Source: Clostridium arbusti SL206 (GTDB lineage Bacteria > Bacillota > Clostridia > Clostridiales > Clostridiaceae). From it: a stretch of DNA of 64,000 bases. Under the pieces are notes generated by a model. The model saw only the letters and a list, made by a program, of their open reading frames with translations. It was not told the DNA's origin and ran no database searches. Location of the stretch: positions 25,870 through 89,869 of the forward strand of contig NZ_BAEV01000003.1 in the NCBI RefSeq assembly GCF_000246895.1, given 5' to 3'. The position numbers were made by a program, and so were the translations under genes. Shown piece by piece: positions 27,048-36,585 of this stretch; within the stretch, counting starts at the first letter, position 1; the number at the start of each line of letters is the position of its first letter.

Positions 27048-28130
27048 TTATAATGCAATATTTTTTTCAACTTGAAGTTTAGACGTATCATTTACATTAC
27101 ATCCATAAACATCTATACTTTCATCTTTAATCCAATCTAAGTATTTATATACATCTTCTCTGACTAATACCATACCCCTATCGAATTCTTTAATACGCTT
27201 ATTTTCATTTTCTTTTGCTATTTTTTCAATATCATCTATAACATACAGACTAACTCCATCAATATATCCAATTTTTGGGTCTACATCCCTTGGCACAGAT
27301 AAATCAAGTATACAAATAGATTTTTCACTATAGTTCTTTAGAAATTCCTCTTTATGTACAACAAAATGTGGTGCACTTGTACAGCTTATTATAACATCTA
27401 CATCTTTAATAACATCATACTTATTATCAAAATCTATGCCTTCAATATTATCTGAAATAACTTCTAAATCTGTAACTTTATTTTTAGTTCTATTAGTAAT
27501 ATATATTTTTTCTACACCTTCTGATAGCAAATACTTTATAGCTATTTTACTCATTTTACCAAGACCTACTACAAGAACTTTTTTCCCTCTAAGACTTCCC
27601 AAATGTCTATTTATAAGTTTTATACCTATAGCACTTACAGATGTGGATGCATGAGATATATTAGTAATAGTCTTAACCTTTTTAGCATTAGTAATAGAGT
27701 TCAAAAATAGTCTGTTTAAGATCTTTCCACTACCTTTATTCTTAAGTGCTTCATTATAGGCAGTTTTTACTTGCCCCAATATTTGATCTTCTCCTAATAC
27801 CATGGATTTAAATCCATTGGTTACTTGAAAAAGATGGTCAATTACATCGAAGCCTGACCTGCACGCTACATTATCATTAATTTCTTCTATATCTATATTA
27901 AAAAATGAAGAATAAAAATTGCGCAAGTATCCTTCTCCATTTTCTTCTTCCAAAATTCCATATACTTCACTTCTATTACAAGTAGATAAAATTACAGCCT
28001 CTTTTAAAACACCCTCATCTTTTATTTTTTCAAATGCTCTTTTTATAGCACTAGAGGTAAAGTTCACTTTTTCACGGGTTTCTAAATTACTATATTTATA
28101 ATCAATTCCAGCCATAACTAAATAATACAT
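27048..28130 (-). CDS. hemA: glutamyl-tRNA reductase
   Basis: 360 residues from the ATG at 28130, chosen because GAAGGTGA lies just upstream and the conserved protein begins MYYLVMAGID. The catalytic Cys51 is in ILSTCNRSEVYG; the NADPH domain has KKVLVVGLGKMSKI and VIISCTSAPH. It reduces glutamyl-tRNA to glutamate-1-semialdehyde in the C5 pathway and is the first gene of the operon hemA-hemC-cobA/hemD-hemL. hemB, needed between HemL and HemC in the pathway, is not here. Confidence 0.95.
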   Translation of the reverse strand: MYYLVMAGIDYKYSNLETREKVNFTSSAIKRAFEKIKDEGVLKEAVILSTCNRSEVYGILEEENGEGYLRNFYSSFFNIDIEEINDNVACRSGFDVIDHLFQVTNGFKSMVLGEDQILGQVKTAYNEALKNKGSGKILNRLFLNSITNAKKVKTITNISHASTSVSAIGIKLINRHLGSLRGKKVLVVGLGKMSKIAIKYLLSEGVEKIYITNRTKNKVTDLEVISDNIEGIDFDNKYDVIKDVDVIISCTSAPHFVVHKEEFLKNYSEKSICILDLSVPRDVDPKIGYIDGVSLYVIDDIEKIAKENENKRIKEFDRGMVLVREDVYKYLDWIKDESIDVYGCNVNDTSKLQVEKNIAL

Positions 28131-28156
28131 TAAATATTCACCTTCTAAAATTATTA

Positions 28157-28211
28157 GACATTTAAAAAGAAATATCAAGCTAAAGATACTTTTTATTTCA
28201 AGAAAAATGTC
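28157..28211. repeat. 55-bp element with TTA duplications, probable MITE derivative
   Basis: Starts GACATTTAAAAAGAAATA and ends AAAATGTC, with TTA on both sides. The left end matches that of the 68-bp element at 28266. It lies in the hemA leader. Confidence 0.45.
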
Positions 28212-28213
28212 TT

Positions 28214-28241
28214 AGGATAAGACATTTTAACGTCTTATCCT
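28214..28241 (-). terminator. hairpin between cysN and hemA
   Basis: AGGATAAGAC pairs perfectly with GTCTTATCCT over an 8-base loop. On the minus strand it is soon followed by ATTTTT, so it could terminate the sulfur operon before hemA. Confidence 0.5.
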
Positions 28242-28265
28242 CCAACACTATAATATTAATAATAA

Positions 28266-28333
28266 GACATCTAAAAAGAAATAACAAGTTAAATGTGATG
28301 AATAGACTTACTCATTATTCCTTTAAAGATGCC
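28266..28333. repeat. 68-bp internally deleted MITE derivative
   Basis: Left end GACATCTAAAAAGAAATAAC and right end TTCCTTTAAAGATGCC resemble the ends of the 157-bp element. TAA flanks both sides (28263-28265 and 28334-28336). Confidence 0.55.
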
Positions 28334-28361
28334 TAAAATCTCTGTATTCAATAAATAAATT

Positions 28362-30194
28362 TTATAGATTTAATAAATCAATAATTGATTCAGCTTTCTT
28401 ATCAGAATTAAACTCTGATTCATTTATATTCAATGATATTACAGGATATTCTGATTTTTCATAATCAAATATGTTATCACAGTCTTCACTGAAAGCATTT
28501 GGATTTCTCTTCTTGCATATTTCATTAGAAGCCTCTACTAATACTTCTACATAATTATCTTTTCCAATTACATTTCTAGCATATTCTCTAGCTTCCTTAA
28601 ATCTGCTTACAGAAGTTACTATAGTTATAGTTCCACTATCTGCAAATAAACTTGAAACTTCTGATATTCTTCTAGTTTGCTCATAAGAATCTTTAGGCGA
28701 AAATGCTAAATCACTACTTAATCCAAATCTTACATGAGCTGAATCTATGTAATATACTTTCTTTCCAAGCTCAAAAAGTTTCTTTTCAAGTTTAACTGCA
28801 ATTTCATTTTTTCCACATCCAGGAAGTCCTGTAAGCCATATTACTTTGCCCTTCTGTCCTAATACTTTTTCTCTATCTTTTTTTGATACAAGTCTCTTTC
28901 GTATAGTTATGTTTTTACTCTTTACATTTACTATTTCTCTGTTTAAAGAGTCATCTACATTTGATATTATTCCGCCACCAGCAGTATCATAATTATCTAT
29001 TATTACAAATCTACCCAATGCCTGTATATTACCAAAAGCATCAAAACAAATAGGTGTCTTTGTCTTTATAGTAACTTCTGCAACGTCATTTTTCTTTATA
29101 TAGTTTAATTCTGTATTAGTTTTCAATGAAGCTGCATCTATTATCTTATTAATTGAGAAAACTTCAAACTCTACTTCCTGTGTGGCAATTTTAAGTTTAT
29201 ATTTTTTACCTCTCTCTAGATTGTTTTTACCCATCCAGAATACATTGGCATTAAAAATATTAGCTGTAGCAACGTGATCTTCTTTATGGCAAATAACTTC
29301 GCCTCTTTTATTAAAGAATTCATCTTCAACAGTAATTCCTACAGACATTCCTGCTGAAACTATATCAGTTTTGTCTTTATTTTGCCAAGCTTCAATGGAT
29401 TTAACTCTAGTAGTTTTACCACTTGGATATATTACAATTTCATCACCGGCTTTTAATGTACCTGCTTCTATTCTTCCAGCTATTATTCTTCTATCATCAA
29501 ATTTGTAAACATCTTGTATTGGAAATCTTAATGGCTTTTCCTCTATACCCTTTGCCTTTTCTATTTTATCCATGCACTGTAGTACATAATCTCCCTTATA
29601 CCAAGGCATAGCATCTGGTTTTGCTGTTATATTTTGTCCGTTAAAAGCTGATATTGGTATATACTTTTCAGGATAGACATTTAAATTGTTTAAAAACTCA
29701 TTAAATTGTTCTTGTATTTCATTAAATCTCTCTTCTGAATAATCTACAAGATCCATTTTATTTACAAGTACATATACTTTCTTTATACCAAGTAGTGAAA
29801 GTATGTACCCGTGTCTTTTAGATTGTTCTTGAATACCTTCCTTTGCATCTATTAAAAGGAAGGCTGCTTCTGCACTAGCGGCCCCTGAAATCATATTTTT
29901 CAAAAATTCTTTATGACCTGGAGCATCAATTATTACATAGTCTCTTTTCTTTGTAAAGAATTGAATCATAGTTATATCTATAGTTATACCCTGTTTTTGC
30001 TCTTCTTCAAATGCATCTAAAAGGTATGCATATTCAAAGGATTTACCCTTTTCTTCTGATATTTTCTTTACCTTTTCTATAGCTCCAGCAGGAAGTGAAT
30101 TTGTATCATATAATAATCTTCCTATAAGAGTTGATTTACCGTGATCTACGTGCCCAACTACAACAATATTTAAATTTTCTCTTTCGCTCTTCAT
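28362..30194 (-). CDS. cysN: sulfate adenylyltransferase large subunit CysN with degenerate C-terminal APS kinase domain
   Basis: 610 residues from the ATG at 30194 (GGGGGTGG five bases upstream). Residues 1-430 are an EF-Tu-like GTPase: P-loop GHVDHGKST (14-22), DAPGHKEF and NKMD. With CysD it couples GTP hydrolysis to forming APS from ATP and sulfate. The C-terminal part (~435-610) aligns with APS kinase but is ruined at key sites: the P-loop reads GLPGCGKNE with Asn463 for the Ser/Thr, DGDNVRHG has become DSAHVRFG, the FISP motif reads SVSR, and the substrate-lid region lacks the [10 protein letters not shown] motif. It is therefore unlikely to be a kinase; an intact cysC lies 5.8 kb upstream. 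Confidence 0.94.
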   Translation of the reverse strand: MKSERENLNIVVVGHVDHGKSTLIGRLLYDTNSLPAGAIEKVKKISEEKGKSFEYAYLLDAFEEEQKQGITIDITMIQFFTKKRDYVIIDAPGHKEFLKNMISGAASAEAAFLLIDAKEGIQEQSKRHGYILSLLGIKKVYVLVNKMDLVDYSEERFNEIQEQFNEFLNNLNVYPEKYIPISAFNGQNITAKPDAMPWYKGDYVLQCMDKIEKAKGIEEKPLRFPIQDVYKFDDRRIIAGRIEAGTLKAGDEIVIYPSGKTTRVKSIEAWQNKDKTDIVSAGMSVGITVEDEFFNKRGEVICHKEDHVATANIFNANVFWMGKNNLERGKKYKLKIATQEVEFEVFSINKIIDAASLKTNTELNYIKKNDVAEVTIKTKTPICFDAFGNIQALGRFVIIDNYDTAGGGIISNVDDSLNREIVNVKSKNITIRKRLVSKKDREKVLGQKGKVIWLTGLPGCGKNEIAVKLEKKLFELGKKVYYIDSAHVRFGLSSDLAFSPKDSYEQTRRISEVSSLFADSGTITIVTSVSRFKEAREYARNVIGKDNYVEVLVEASNEICKKRNPNAFSEDCDNIFDYEKSEYPVISLNINESEFNSDKKAESIIDLLNL

Positions 30195-30209
30195 TTTTGC
30201 CACCCCCAA

Positions 30210-31010
30210 CTACATGTATCCATGTTTTCTAAGTTTTTCTAATGCATGAGCATCTTCTTGATCCTGTGCTCTTCCTGATCTTTCTGTTTCTTTAGTATTT
30301 TTTAATTCGTCTATTATTTCATCCAAAGTTGAAGCATTTGAGTCTATAGGCTTAGTGCAAGGAGCACAACCTAAACTTCTATATCTCTTTCCGTTTTTAG
30401 CAAAATATAAATCAATAATTGGAATATTTTCTCTCTTTATATATTCCCATATATCTATTTCTCTCCATCCTAGAAGTGGATGTATTCTTATATGATTTCC
30501 TTTTTTAAAGTCTGTCTTAAATTGATCCCAAAGCTCTGGTGGTTGATCTGTATAATCCCATTCTGATTCGGCATTTCTTTCACTAAATACTCTCTCTTTA
30601 GATCTTGATCCCTCTTCATCTCTTCTTACTCCAACAATAAGTCCTTCGAATTCGTATTTACTAACTACTTCTTGAAGTCCATCAGTTTTTAATGCCTTAC
30701 AGCAGACTAGTCTTCCTTTTTGAGGTCCCATTCCCTCTTCTAATGCTTTCCAGTTCGTATTTACTATTAGATTCAAATTATATTCTTTAGCAATTTTGTC
30801 TCTAAATTTTATCATCTCTGGTATCTTAAAAGTAGTATCCACGTGAATTAATGGAAATGGGCAATTACCGAAAAATGCCTTCTGTGCAAGCCATAGCATT
30901 ACTGTTGAATCCTTACCTATTGACCAAAGCATACCAAGTTTTCCAAAGTGTTTATATGCTTCTCTCAATATATATATACTTTCTGCTTCTAATCTGTCTA
31001 AATGATCCAT
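30210..31010 (-). CDS. cysD: sulfate adenylyltransferase small subunit
   Basis: 266 residues from the ATG at 31010, with AGGAGG seven bases upstream. PP-loop family ATP pyrophosphatase: [36 protein letters not shown], then [10 protein letters not shown] and [17 protein letters not shown]. The C-terminal [13 protein letters not shown] and EERSGRAQD-like end ([11 protein letters not shown]) are characteristic. It forms APS together with CysN, encoded 15 bases downstream. Confidence 0.96.
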   Translation of the reverse strand: MDHLDRLEAESIYILREAYKHFGKLGMLWSIGKDSTVMLWLAQKAFFGNCPFPLIHVDTTFKIPEMIKFRDKIAKEYNLNLIVNTNWKALEEGMGPQKGRLVCCKALKTDGLQEVVSKYEFEGLIVGVRRDEEGSRSKERVFSERNAESEWDYTDQPPELWDQFKTDFKKGNHIRIHPLLGWREIDIWEYIKRENIPIIDLYFAKNGKRYRSLGCAPCTKPIDSNASTLDEIIDELKNTKETERSGRAQDQEDAHALEKLRKHGYM

Positions 31011-31060
31011 AACAATTCCTCCTATTTTCCTAATACAAATCAATTTATCTTGTAGATTAT

Positions 31061-31105
31061 TTTAAAATTAGATGTTTGTTATTTTAATAAATATCTAATT
31101 TTAAA
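31061..31105. terminator. 13-bp hairpin at the end of the permease gene
   Basis: TTTAAAATTAGAT pairs with ATCTAATTTTAAA over a 19-base loop. The permease stop codon lies in the right arm. All A/T-rich, so strength is uncertain. Confidence 0.35.
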
Positions 31106-31898
31106 TATTTCTATCCAATCCTCTTTTATATCTCATATTTTTTTCTAAACTTCCAAATATCAATTTATCAATCACAAGACCAAGAACTATAATTATCACC
31201 ATAACAGCCATAACCTGACTTATATCTGCAAGATCTCTACCAACCATAAGTATTTGTCCAAGTCCCTTAGTGGCTGATAGCATTTCACCTGCAATTAATG
31301 CTCTCCATGCAAAAGACCACCCTTGTTTCATGCCACTAATTATAGCAGGAAGTGCAGAAGGTATTACTACATTCCAATAAAGTTTTATTCCTCTTGCTCC
31401 CATAACTTTTCCAGCCTTCACATATAGTTGATTAACATTTTTTATTCCTGCCTCTGTAGCCATGCAAACAGCAAATATTGAACCAATAGTAATAACAAAT
31501 ATTATAGACTTTTCATTGAGCCCATACCAGAGTATTGCAAAAGGTAACCAACATACACTTGGAAGTGTTTGAAGTCCTAATATCAATGAACTGAAATTCT
31601 CATCTAGATATTTGTATCTCACGATAAGAAGTCCTAAACTTAAGCCTATGGCTAGTGAAATTAAATAGCCTATTGCAAGTCTTCTCAAACTTACTGCAAT
31701 TGCAATAAACAATGAGCCATCTTTTACAAGTGAAATTAGTGTTTTAATTACATCAATTGGTGATGGAAAAGTATAGGGCTTCCATACTCCTAAGGCATCT
31801 ACACCTATTTTATAGACCATCTCCCATATTATTAGTAGAATTATATAAAACATTATTCTTTTCAATACTCCAATCGCTGTCGTACTCAGCTTTTGCAA
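31101..31898 (-). CDS. ABC transporter permease, SsuC/TauC type
   Basis: 265 residues from a TTG at 31898 with AGGAGGT eight bases upstream, overlapping the ATPase gene by 89 bases. About six membrane helices and the EAA-type loop GARGIKLYWNVVIPSALPAII (first residues shown) before a GMKQGWSFAWRALIAGEM segment fit the nitrate/sulfonate/taurine family. Set in a sulfate assimilation cluster, it most likely imports sulfate or an organosulfonate. An internal ATG at 31853 is a weaker start. Confidence 0.9.
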   Translation of the reverse strand: MQKLSTTAIGVLKRIMFYIILLIIWEMVYKIGVDALGVWKPYTFPSPIDVIKTLISLVKDGSLFIAIAVSLRRLAIGYLISLAIGLSLGLLIVRYKYLDENFSSLILGLQTLPSVCWLPFAILWYGLNEKSIIFVITIGSIFAVCMATEAGIKNVNQLYVKAGKVMGARGIKLYWNVVIPSALPAIISGMKQGWSFAWRALIAGEMLSATKGLGQILMVGRDLADISQVMAVMVIIIVLGLVIDKLIFGSLEKNMRYKRGLDRNI

Positions 31899-32649
31899 CC
31901 TTCTCCACCTCCTCCTTAAGATCTTTCATAACCTGTGCGGATACATATGCAAGATCTACACTTTGTGCTTCTCTTGGTCTTGCAAGTTGAATTTTAAACT
32001 CACGTTTTACTCTTCCAGGGTTTGCAGACATTACTATTACCCTATCTCCTAAAAGTACAGCTTCTTCTACATTATGAGTTACAAACACTACAGTTTTCTT
32101 TGTTTCCCACCATATTTTTTGAAGTTCAAGTTGAAGTATACTTTTAGTTTGACTATCCAGAGCTGAGAAAGGTTCATCCATTAACAATAATTCTGAATCA
32201 AGTGTCAAAGCTCTTGCAAGAGATACTCTTTGCCTCATTCCTCCAGATAATTCATGTACAAAAGAATTTTGGAATTTAGTTAAGTGCACCATCTTAAGAT
32301 ATTTTAAAGCTTTTTCTCTTCTCTCTTCCTTTGATATTCCTGCCATCTTCATGCCAAACTCTACATTATCTATAACCTTAAGCCATGGAAATAATGCAGC
32401 TTCTTGAAACATAAATGCCTTATCAGGTCCAACTTCCTTTACTTCCTTGTCATTTAGAAGAATTTTACCAGAGGTAGGTTTTTCAAGTCCTGCAATTATA
32501 TTAAGTAAAGTAGACTTCCCACAACCTGACGGTCCTAAAAGGCATATAAATTCACCTTGTTTAAAAGAAAGATTTATATTATCTAATGTAAATGTATCCT
32601 TATTTTTTGTTACAAATCTCTTACTAATTCCATCAACTACTAAGCTCAA
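31810..32649 (-). CDS. ABC transporter ATPase, SsuB/TauB type
   Basis: 279 residues. Walker A GPSGCGKST, Q-loop FMFQEAALFPWLKV, signature LSGGMRQRVSLARAL, Walker B LLLMDEPFSALD and the switch His in VVFVTHNVEEAVLLGDRV. The subfamily serves nitrate, sulfonate and taurine importers. It lies between the binding-protein gene and the permease gene, from which it is separated by repeat copy C and an 89-base overlap respectively. Confidence 0.93.
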   Translation of the reverse strand: MSLVVDGISKRFVTKNKDTFTLDNINLSFKQGEFICLLGPSGCGKSTLLNIIAGLEKPTSGKILLNDKEVKEVGPDKAFMFQEAALFPWLKVIDNVEFGMKMAGISKEERREKALKYLKMVHLTKFQNSFVHELSGGMRQRVSLARALTLDSELLLMDEPFSALDSQTKSILQLELQKIWWETKKTVVFVTHNVEEAVLLGDRVIVMSANPGRVKREFKIQLARPREAQSVDLAYVSAQVMKDLKEEVEKVAKAEYDSDWSIEKNNVLYNSTNNMGDGL

Positions 32650-32683
32650 CTATTTCACCTCTTTTCTTATGATTTACATCTAA

Positions 32684-32840
32684 GGCACATTCAAATAAAT
32701 AACTAGTCAGTATACTAGTCTATTTTGAATCCCACCGCGTCAACAGAACCCTAAGATAGCTCACTATCTCAGGAACCTATTTCCTTGTTGACTTCAAAAT
32801 ATACGTCGCATCTTTGACTTGTTATTTATTTTCATATGCC
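32684..32840 (-). mobile_element. 157-bp MITE-like element, copy C (inverted)
   Basis: Inverted relative to copies A and B, with TAA duplications on both sides (32681-32683 and 32841-32843). Its terminal G forms the third base of the TAG stop of the binding-protein gene. Terminal repeats match at 22 of 26 positions. Confidence 0.87.
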
Positions 32841-33868
32841 TAATTGATAGTGTCTTGCCCTTTTTCTTTTAAAATTTTGTTAAGAATATCTAATTTAAAT
32901 AAATCTTTATCATCATATTTTTGTCTTATAAAACCTGCTTTTATAGACATATCAATCATGTCCTTTGTAGCCTGTACTTGTGGATTTACAGTAACATTTA
33001 ACCTGTTAAAAGAGGTATTTAGAACATTTTTAGATAATGGCTTTCTAGTCAAAACACCAAATTCATCATTAGCCATATCTGCAGCTTGTTCTTTGTTTTT
33101 ATTTGTATACTCAGTTAATTCTAAGTGTGCTTTTAGAAATTTTTCTACTATGTCTGGATGCTGCTGTAGGAATTCTCTTCTTACTGCTATAACCGCTGTA
33201 GGATAGTTACCTTGTCTCCATATCTGATTATAGTCTAATATTATTGAAGCTCCTATTTTTTCCTGTAATGTGGCACCCCAAGGTTCAGGTACTAACGCGG
33301 CATCAATAGAACCATTTTCCAATAAAGATTGTACATCTGAGTTATTTGTTTGCACTATTTCAACAGTTCCACCCTTTGCTGCATCTTTTAATCCGTTTTT
33401 CTGAAGTAAAAATCTAAGACATAAATCCTGAGTATTTCCGTATTGAGGTATAGCAACTTTTTTACCAGATAAGTCCTTTACACTTTTTATTGTAGTACCC
33501 TTCTTACCAATTAGCACTGCACCTCCATCAGCAGCTCCACTAACTATTTGTATATCTCCCTTGGATTTGGTATATCCGTTTATTGCTGGTCCTGGTCCTA
33601 TATATCCAATGTCTACTGCTCCTGCAAGAAAAGCTTCAAGTTCAGAAGCTCCTGCATCAAATTGTTTCCATTCAACTTTTGTATTACCTAATTCCTTTTG
33701 AAATTCTCCATTTTTTATACCGATTAAAGCCTGTGTATGCGTTATGTTAGGGAAATATGCAACTCTTAAAGTAGAACTATCACTGGTATTTTGTACATTT
33801 CCACAGCCAACTAATAAACTAATAGTTATAATCACAATAAGTAAAAATAAGCTTTTTTTTCTTTTCAT
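32840..33868 (-). CDS. ABC transporter substrate-binding lipoprotein, SsuA/TauA type
   Basis: 342 residues from the ATG at 33868 (GAGGGGGC five bases upstream). The lipobox LLVGC gives Cys22. NMT1/SsuA-like features: LRVAYFPNITHTQALIG, GAVDIGYIGPGPAINGYTKS, KVAIPQYGNTQDLCLRFLL and GSIDAALVPEPWGA. The family binds sulfonates, taurine, nitrate or related anions. Its TAG stop is completed by the first base of repeat copy C, so the original C-terminus may have differed slightly. Confidence 0.92.
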   Translation of the reverse strand: MKRKKSLFLLIVIITISLLVGCGNVQNTSDSSTLRVAYFPNITHTQALIGIKNGEFQKELGNTKVEWKQFDAGASELEAFLAGAVDIGYIGPGPAINGYTKSKGDIQIVSGAADGGAVLIGKKGTTIKSVKDLSGKKVAIPQYGNTQDLCLRFLLQKNGLKDAAKGGTVEIVQTNNSDVQSLLENGSIDAALVPEPWGATLQEKIGASIILDYNQIWRQGNYPTAVIAVRREFLQQHPDIVEKFLKAHLELTEYTNKNKEQAADMANDEFGVLTRKPLSKNVLNTSFNRLNVTVNPQVQATKDMIDMSIKAGFIRQKYDDKDLFKLDILNKILKEKGQDTIN

Positions 33869-33926
33869 CTTACGCCCCCTCTTAGGCAAGTAAATTAGTC
33901 TAATAATTATAGAAACATTTAATTTT

Positions 33927-34241
33927 CTAATACTTATTTGATTCTTTTCTATTAGTAGATATTATAGCCTCTTTACCCTTCTTATCAACAATATGCCAGT
34001 TTAAAACTTCACCTTTTTCTTCTACATGTAATTTGGCGCCATTTCCACCTATATCAGCTCCTAGGTAGTATTTAATTGCCGCTACCTTACATTCCTTTAG
34101 GCAAGCTGTACAACCCCAACAATTCTTCTCATATTTTATATAAGCCTTCTTATTTTCATCTTTATATATTAATGTTCCAGGACAGACATCTATACATTTT
34201 CCACAGGCTACACATTTATTAGAATCAATTTTTATGCTCAT
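33927..34241 (-). CDS. aprB: AprB-like 4Fe-4S subunit of adenylylsulfate reductase
   Basis: About 104 residues from the ATG at 34241, six bases after GAAAGGAAG; an ATG six bases earlier is too close to that site. Two 4Fe-4S clusters are encoded by CVACGKCIDVCP and CWGCTACLKEC. The remainder is short compared with the dissimilatory AprB of sulfate reducers. It overlaps aprA by 17 bases, so the two subunits are made together. It passes electrons to the AprA flavin for APS reduction to sulfite and AMP. Confidence 0.88.
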   Translation of the reverse strand: MSIKIDSNKCVACGKCIDVCPGTLIYKDENKKAYIKYEKNCWGCTACLKECKVAAIKYYLGADIGGNGAKLHVEEKGEVLNWHIVDKKGKEAIISTNRKESNKY

Positions 34242-35910
34242 AGACATCTTCCTTTCTCACTAAATCTCTCAATATAATTTTCACATTTCCATCTTTATAC
34301 ACAGAATTCACATATTGTGACCAATTTTCATCGTCCTTTTGTGGATAATCTTCATTTTCCTGATAACATTTCCATCTAGTTTCATGTCTAGCTAGTAAAT
34401 GACATATTAATACTTTTGCTACATATAGTCGATCAATAACCTCGTAAATAAAAAGTAATTCATGAATATCTTTTGCCTTAAGCTTTTCAGCTATTTCAAT
34501 AAGTTCTTCAATTCTCTTTGCTGCTATGCTTAATTTTTTATTACTATATCTATAATTTTCAGATATACCACCCGAATACTCATCCATTACTTTCTGCATA
34601 GCCTCTTCTACTTCTTCTATAGTATATAAAGAAAATTCATTTTCGAAGAATCTATTAATCTTATTCAATTCATCTTTAATATCATGTTCTGAAACTTCTT
34701 CAATATTTATATGTTTTATATATTTAAGTGCTTCTATAGCAGCTATTTCACCTTCTGCAAAGCATCCAGTTACATATTTTTTAGGACTACCTCCTGCTAC
34801 ATCTCCAGCTGCATATAACCCATCCAAAGTTGTTTTCCTATTAGTATCTATCCAATATCCACTAGCTGTATGTCCTCCAACTATGTATGGTTCTGTTCCT
34901 TCAATTTCTACATCTTCTGTAGCTGGTGAAGTTCCATTTTCTATCCACTTTAAAGTCTGTGCCGGTGCCATATTTAGATAAGCTTTTAATAGTTCCTGAT
35001 TTTGCTCTTTTGTTATACCTGTAGTTTTTAAGTAACAAGGACCTTTCCCATTTAGGTTTTCCATAACAGTTGCATATAATCTATTAATTGTTGTTGGCTT
35101 ACCATATTTATTTACATAAACTTCTTTCATTCCATTTACCTGGGGAGTTCTAACCCCTTGGGCAATAGTTCCTGTAGGTGCTATTGTATCCTTACATCTT
35201 AGGGCTATAAACCTCATTTCAAAGGTAGTCATTTCCGCTCCAGCTCTTATACCCATTGCATAGCCTGCTCCTGTATTGAAAGGGCTATACCACATTTTAT
35301 GTCTTGAAAATGTAGGATTGTTAGGCTTATAAATACCAGCTGCGCCTCCAGTTGTGCATATTACAGCTTTAGAATATATAACGAAAAGTTTATCTTCATC
35401 TAATGAGAATCCATAAGCTCCTATTATCTTTCCATCTTTCTTAATATAATCTATAATATTTAATCTATTTATAATCTGTACATTTTCTATTTTTCTAACT
35501 GCTTCTGCTAGTATTGGCTTAATATTTTCACCATTTATCTTTATACTTCTCTTACCTCTAGTTACATACTCACCGGCTTCATCTTTTAAAATAGGAAGGC
35601 CTTCATTTTCTATATCCTTAGTAACTTTATTAAGTCTTTTAGCAATGGAATAGACAAGATCCTCTCTAACTACTCCATTAAACTCTTTTTTTACATATTC
35701 CACAAATGATTCAGGTGTTTCACCTTTTGTTATATAGGCATTTAATGCATTAACTCCAGCGGCAAGACACCCACTTCTTTTTATGTTTGCCTTTTCTGCA
35801 ATTATTATTTTTGCATTTGATTTAGCTGCTGCAAGAGCTGAAAAACATCCCGCAGCACCTCCACCTATTATAAGAATATCAGTGCTAATAATTTTAGGTT
35901 TTAATCTCAT
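34225..35910 (-). CDS. aprA: adenylylsulfate reductase alpha-like flavoprotein (AprA)
   Basis: 561 residues. The FAD site is ILIIGGGAAGCFSALAAAK, followed by KRSGCLAAGVNALNAY, which is AprA-like. A second FAD region is GLYAAGDVAGGSPKKYVTG. Further family segments are FEMRFIALRCKDTIAPTGT and EGTEPYIVGGHTASGYWID. It belongs to the fumarate reductase/AprA fold. In this cluster, next to CysDN and a sulfite reductase but with no dissimilatory reductase, it should serve assimilation. The start has GAGGAT upstream. Confidence 0.9.
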   Translation of the reverse strand: MRLKPKIISTDILIIGGGAAGCFSALAAAKSNAKIIIAEKANIKRSGCLAAGVNALNAYITKGETPESFVEYVKKEFNGVVREDLVYSIAKRLNKVTKDIENEGLPILKDEAGEYVTRGKRSIKINGENIKPILAEAVRKIENVQIINRLNIIDYIKKDGKIIGAYGFSLDEDKLFVIYSKAVICTTGGAAGIYKPNNPTFSRHKMWYSPFNTGAGYAMGIRAGAEMTTFEMRFIALRCKDTIAPTGTIAQGVRTPQVNGMKEVYVNKYGKPTTINRLYATVMENLNGKGPCYLKTTGITKEQNQELLKAYLNMAPAQTLKWIENGTSPATEDVEIEGTEPYIVGGHTASGYWIDTNRKTTLDGLYAAGDVAGGSPKKYVTGCFAEGEIAAIEALKYIKHINIEEVSEHDIKDELNKINRFFENEFSLYTIEEVEEAMQKVMDEYSGGISENYRYSNKKLSIAAKRIEELIEIAEKLKAKDIHELLFIYEVIDRLYVAKVLICHLLARHETRWKCYQENEDYPQKDDENWSQYVNSVYKDGNVKIILRDLVRKEDVYEHKN

Positions 35911-35930
35911 TATGTTATCCTCACTTTAAA

Positions 35931-35965
35931 TCTGTTTAGTTATTAGGACATCTTTAAATTATTAT
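35931..35965. repeat. possible minimal MITE remnant at the end of cysC
   Basis: A 35-bp stretch reads GGACATCTTTAAATTATTAT and onward to TCAGATGCA between TTA and TTA. The last codons of cysC (ASENK and stop) fall within it and match the element terminus GAAAATAAATA. Could be chance. Confidence 0.25.
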
Positions 35966-36567
35966 TTATTTTCAGATGCATTAAGCTTTAGATAATCTAT
36001 AATTTTAGATACACATTCCTCTAAACTGTTTATATGGGTTTGTACTGTTATCTCTGGATTAATAGGTGGCTCATAAGGTGAATCTATTCCTGTAAAATCC
36101 TTAATTTCACCTTTTCTAGCCTTTTTATAAATTCCCTTTGGATCTCTTTTTTCACAGACATCTAATGGGCAATCTACATACACCTCTATGAAGTCTGTTT
36201 TTAAAAGTTGTCTAACAGCTTCTCTATCTTTTATAAATGGTGAAATAAAAGTTGCTATAGTAATAACACCTGAATCTACAAATAATTTTGAAATTTCGGC
36301 TATCCTTCTTATATTTTCAACTCTATCCTCTTTAGAAAATCCAAGATCAGAATTCAATCCATGTCTTACATTGTCACCATCTAGTAAGTATGTAAGCTTT
36401 CCCAGATCATGTAACTTCTTTTCTAGCATAGTTGCAACAGTTGATTTACCAGATCCAGAGAGTCCTGTAAACCATATAAGAACACCCTTTTGTTTCAAAA
36501 GTTTTTCTCTATCCTGTCTGCTTACATTTGTTTGTTGCCATACTATATTTGTTGCCTTAATTGCCAC
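35962..36567 (-). CDS. cysC: adenylylsulfate kinase
   Basis: 201 residues from a GTG. All APS kinase motifs are intact: P-loop GLSGSGKST (35-43), [16 protein letters not shown] (63 onward), FISPF (~107-111) and [19 protein letters not shown]. It phosphorylates APS to PAPS. No PAPS reductase (CysH) lies in the window, while the AprA/AprB enzyme uses APS directly, so PAPS may serve sulfation, regulation or a reductase elsewhere. It contrasts with the degenerate copy fused to CysN. Confidence 0.96.
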   Translation of the reverse strand: MAIKATNIVWQQTNVSRQDREKLLKQKGVLIWFTGLSGSGKSTVATMLEKKLHDLGKLTYLLDGDNVRHGLNSDLGFSKEDRVENIRRIAEISKLFVDSGVITIATFISPFIKDREAVRQLLKTDFIEVYVDCPLDVCEKRDPKGIYKKARKGEIKDFTGIDSPYEPPINPEITVQTHINSLEECVSKIIDYLKLNASENK

Positions 36568-36585
36568 ACAATCACCTCATATTTG

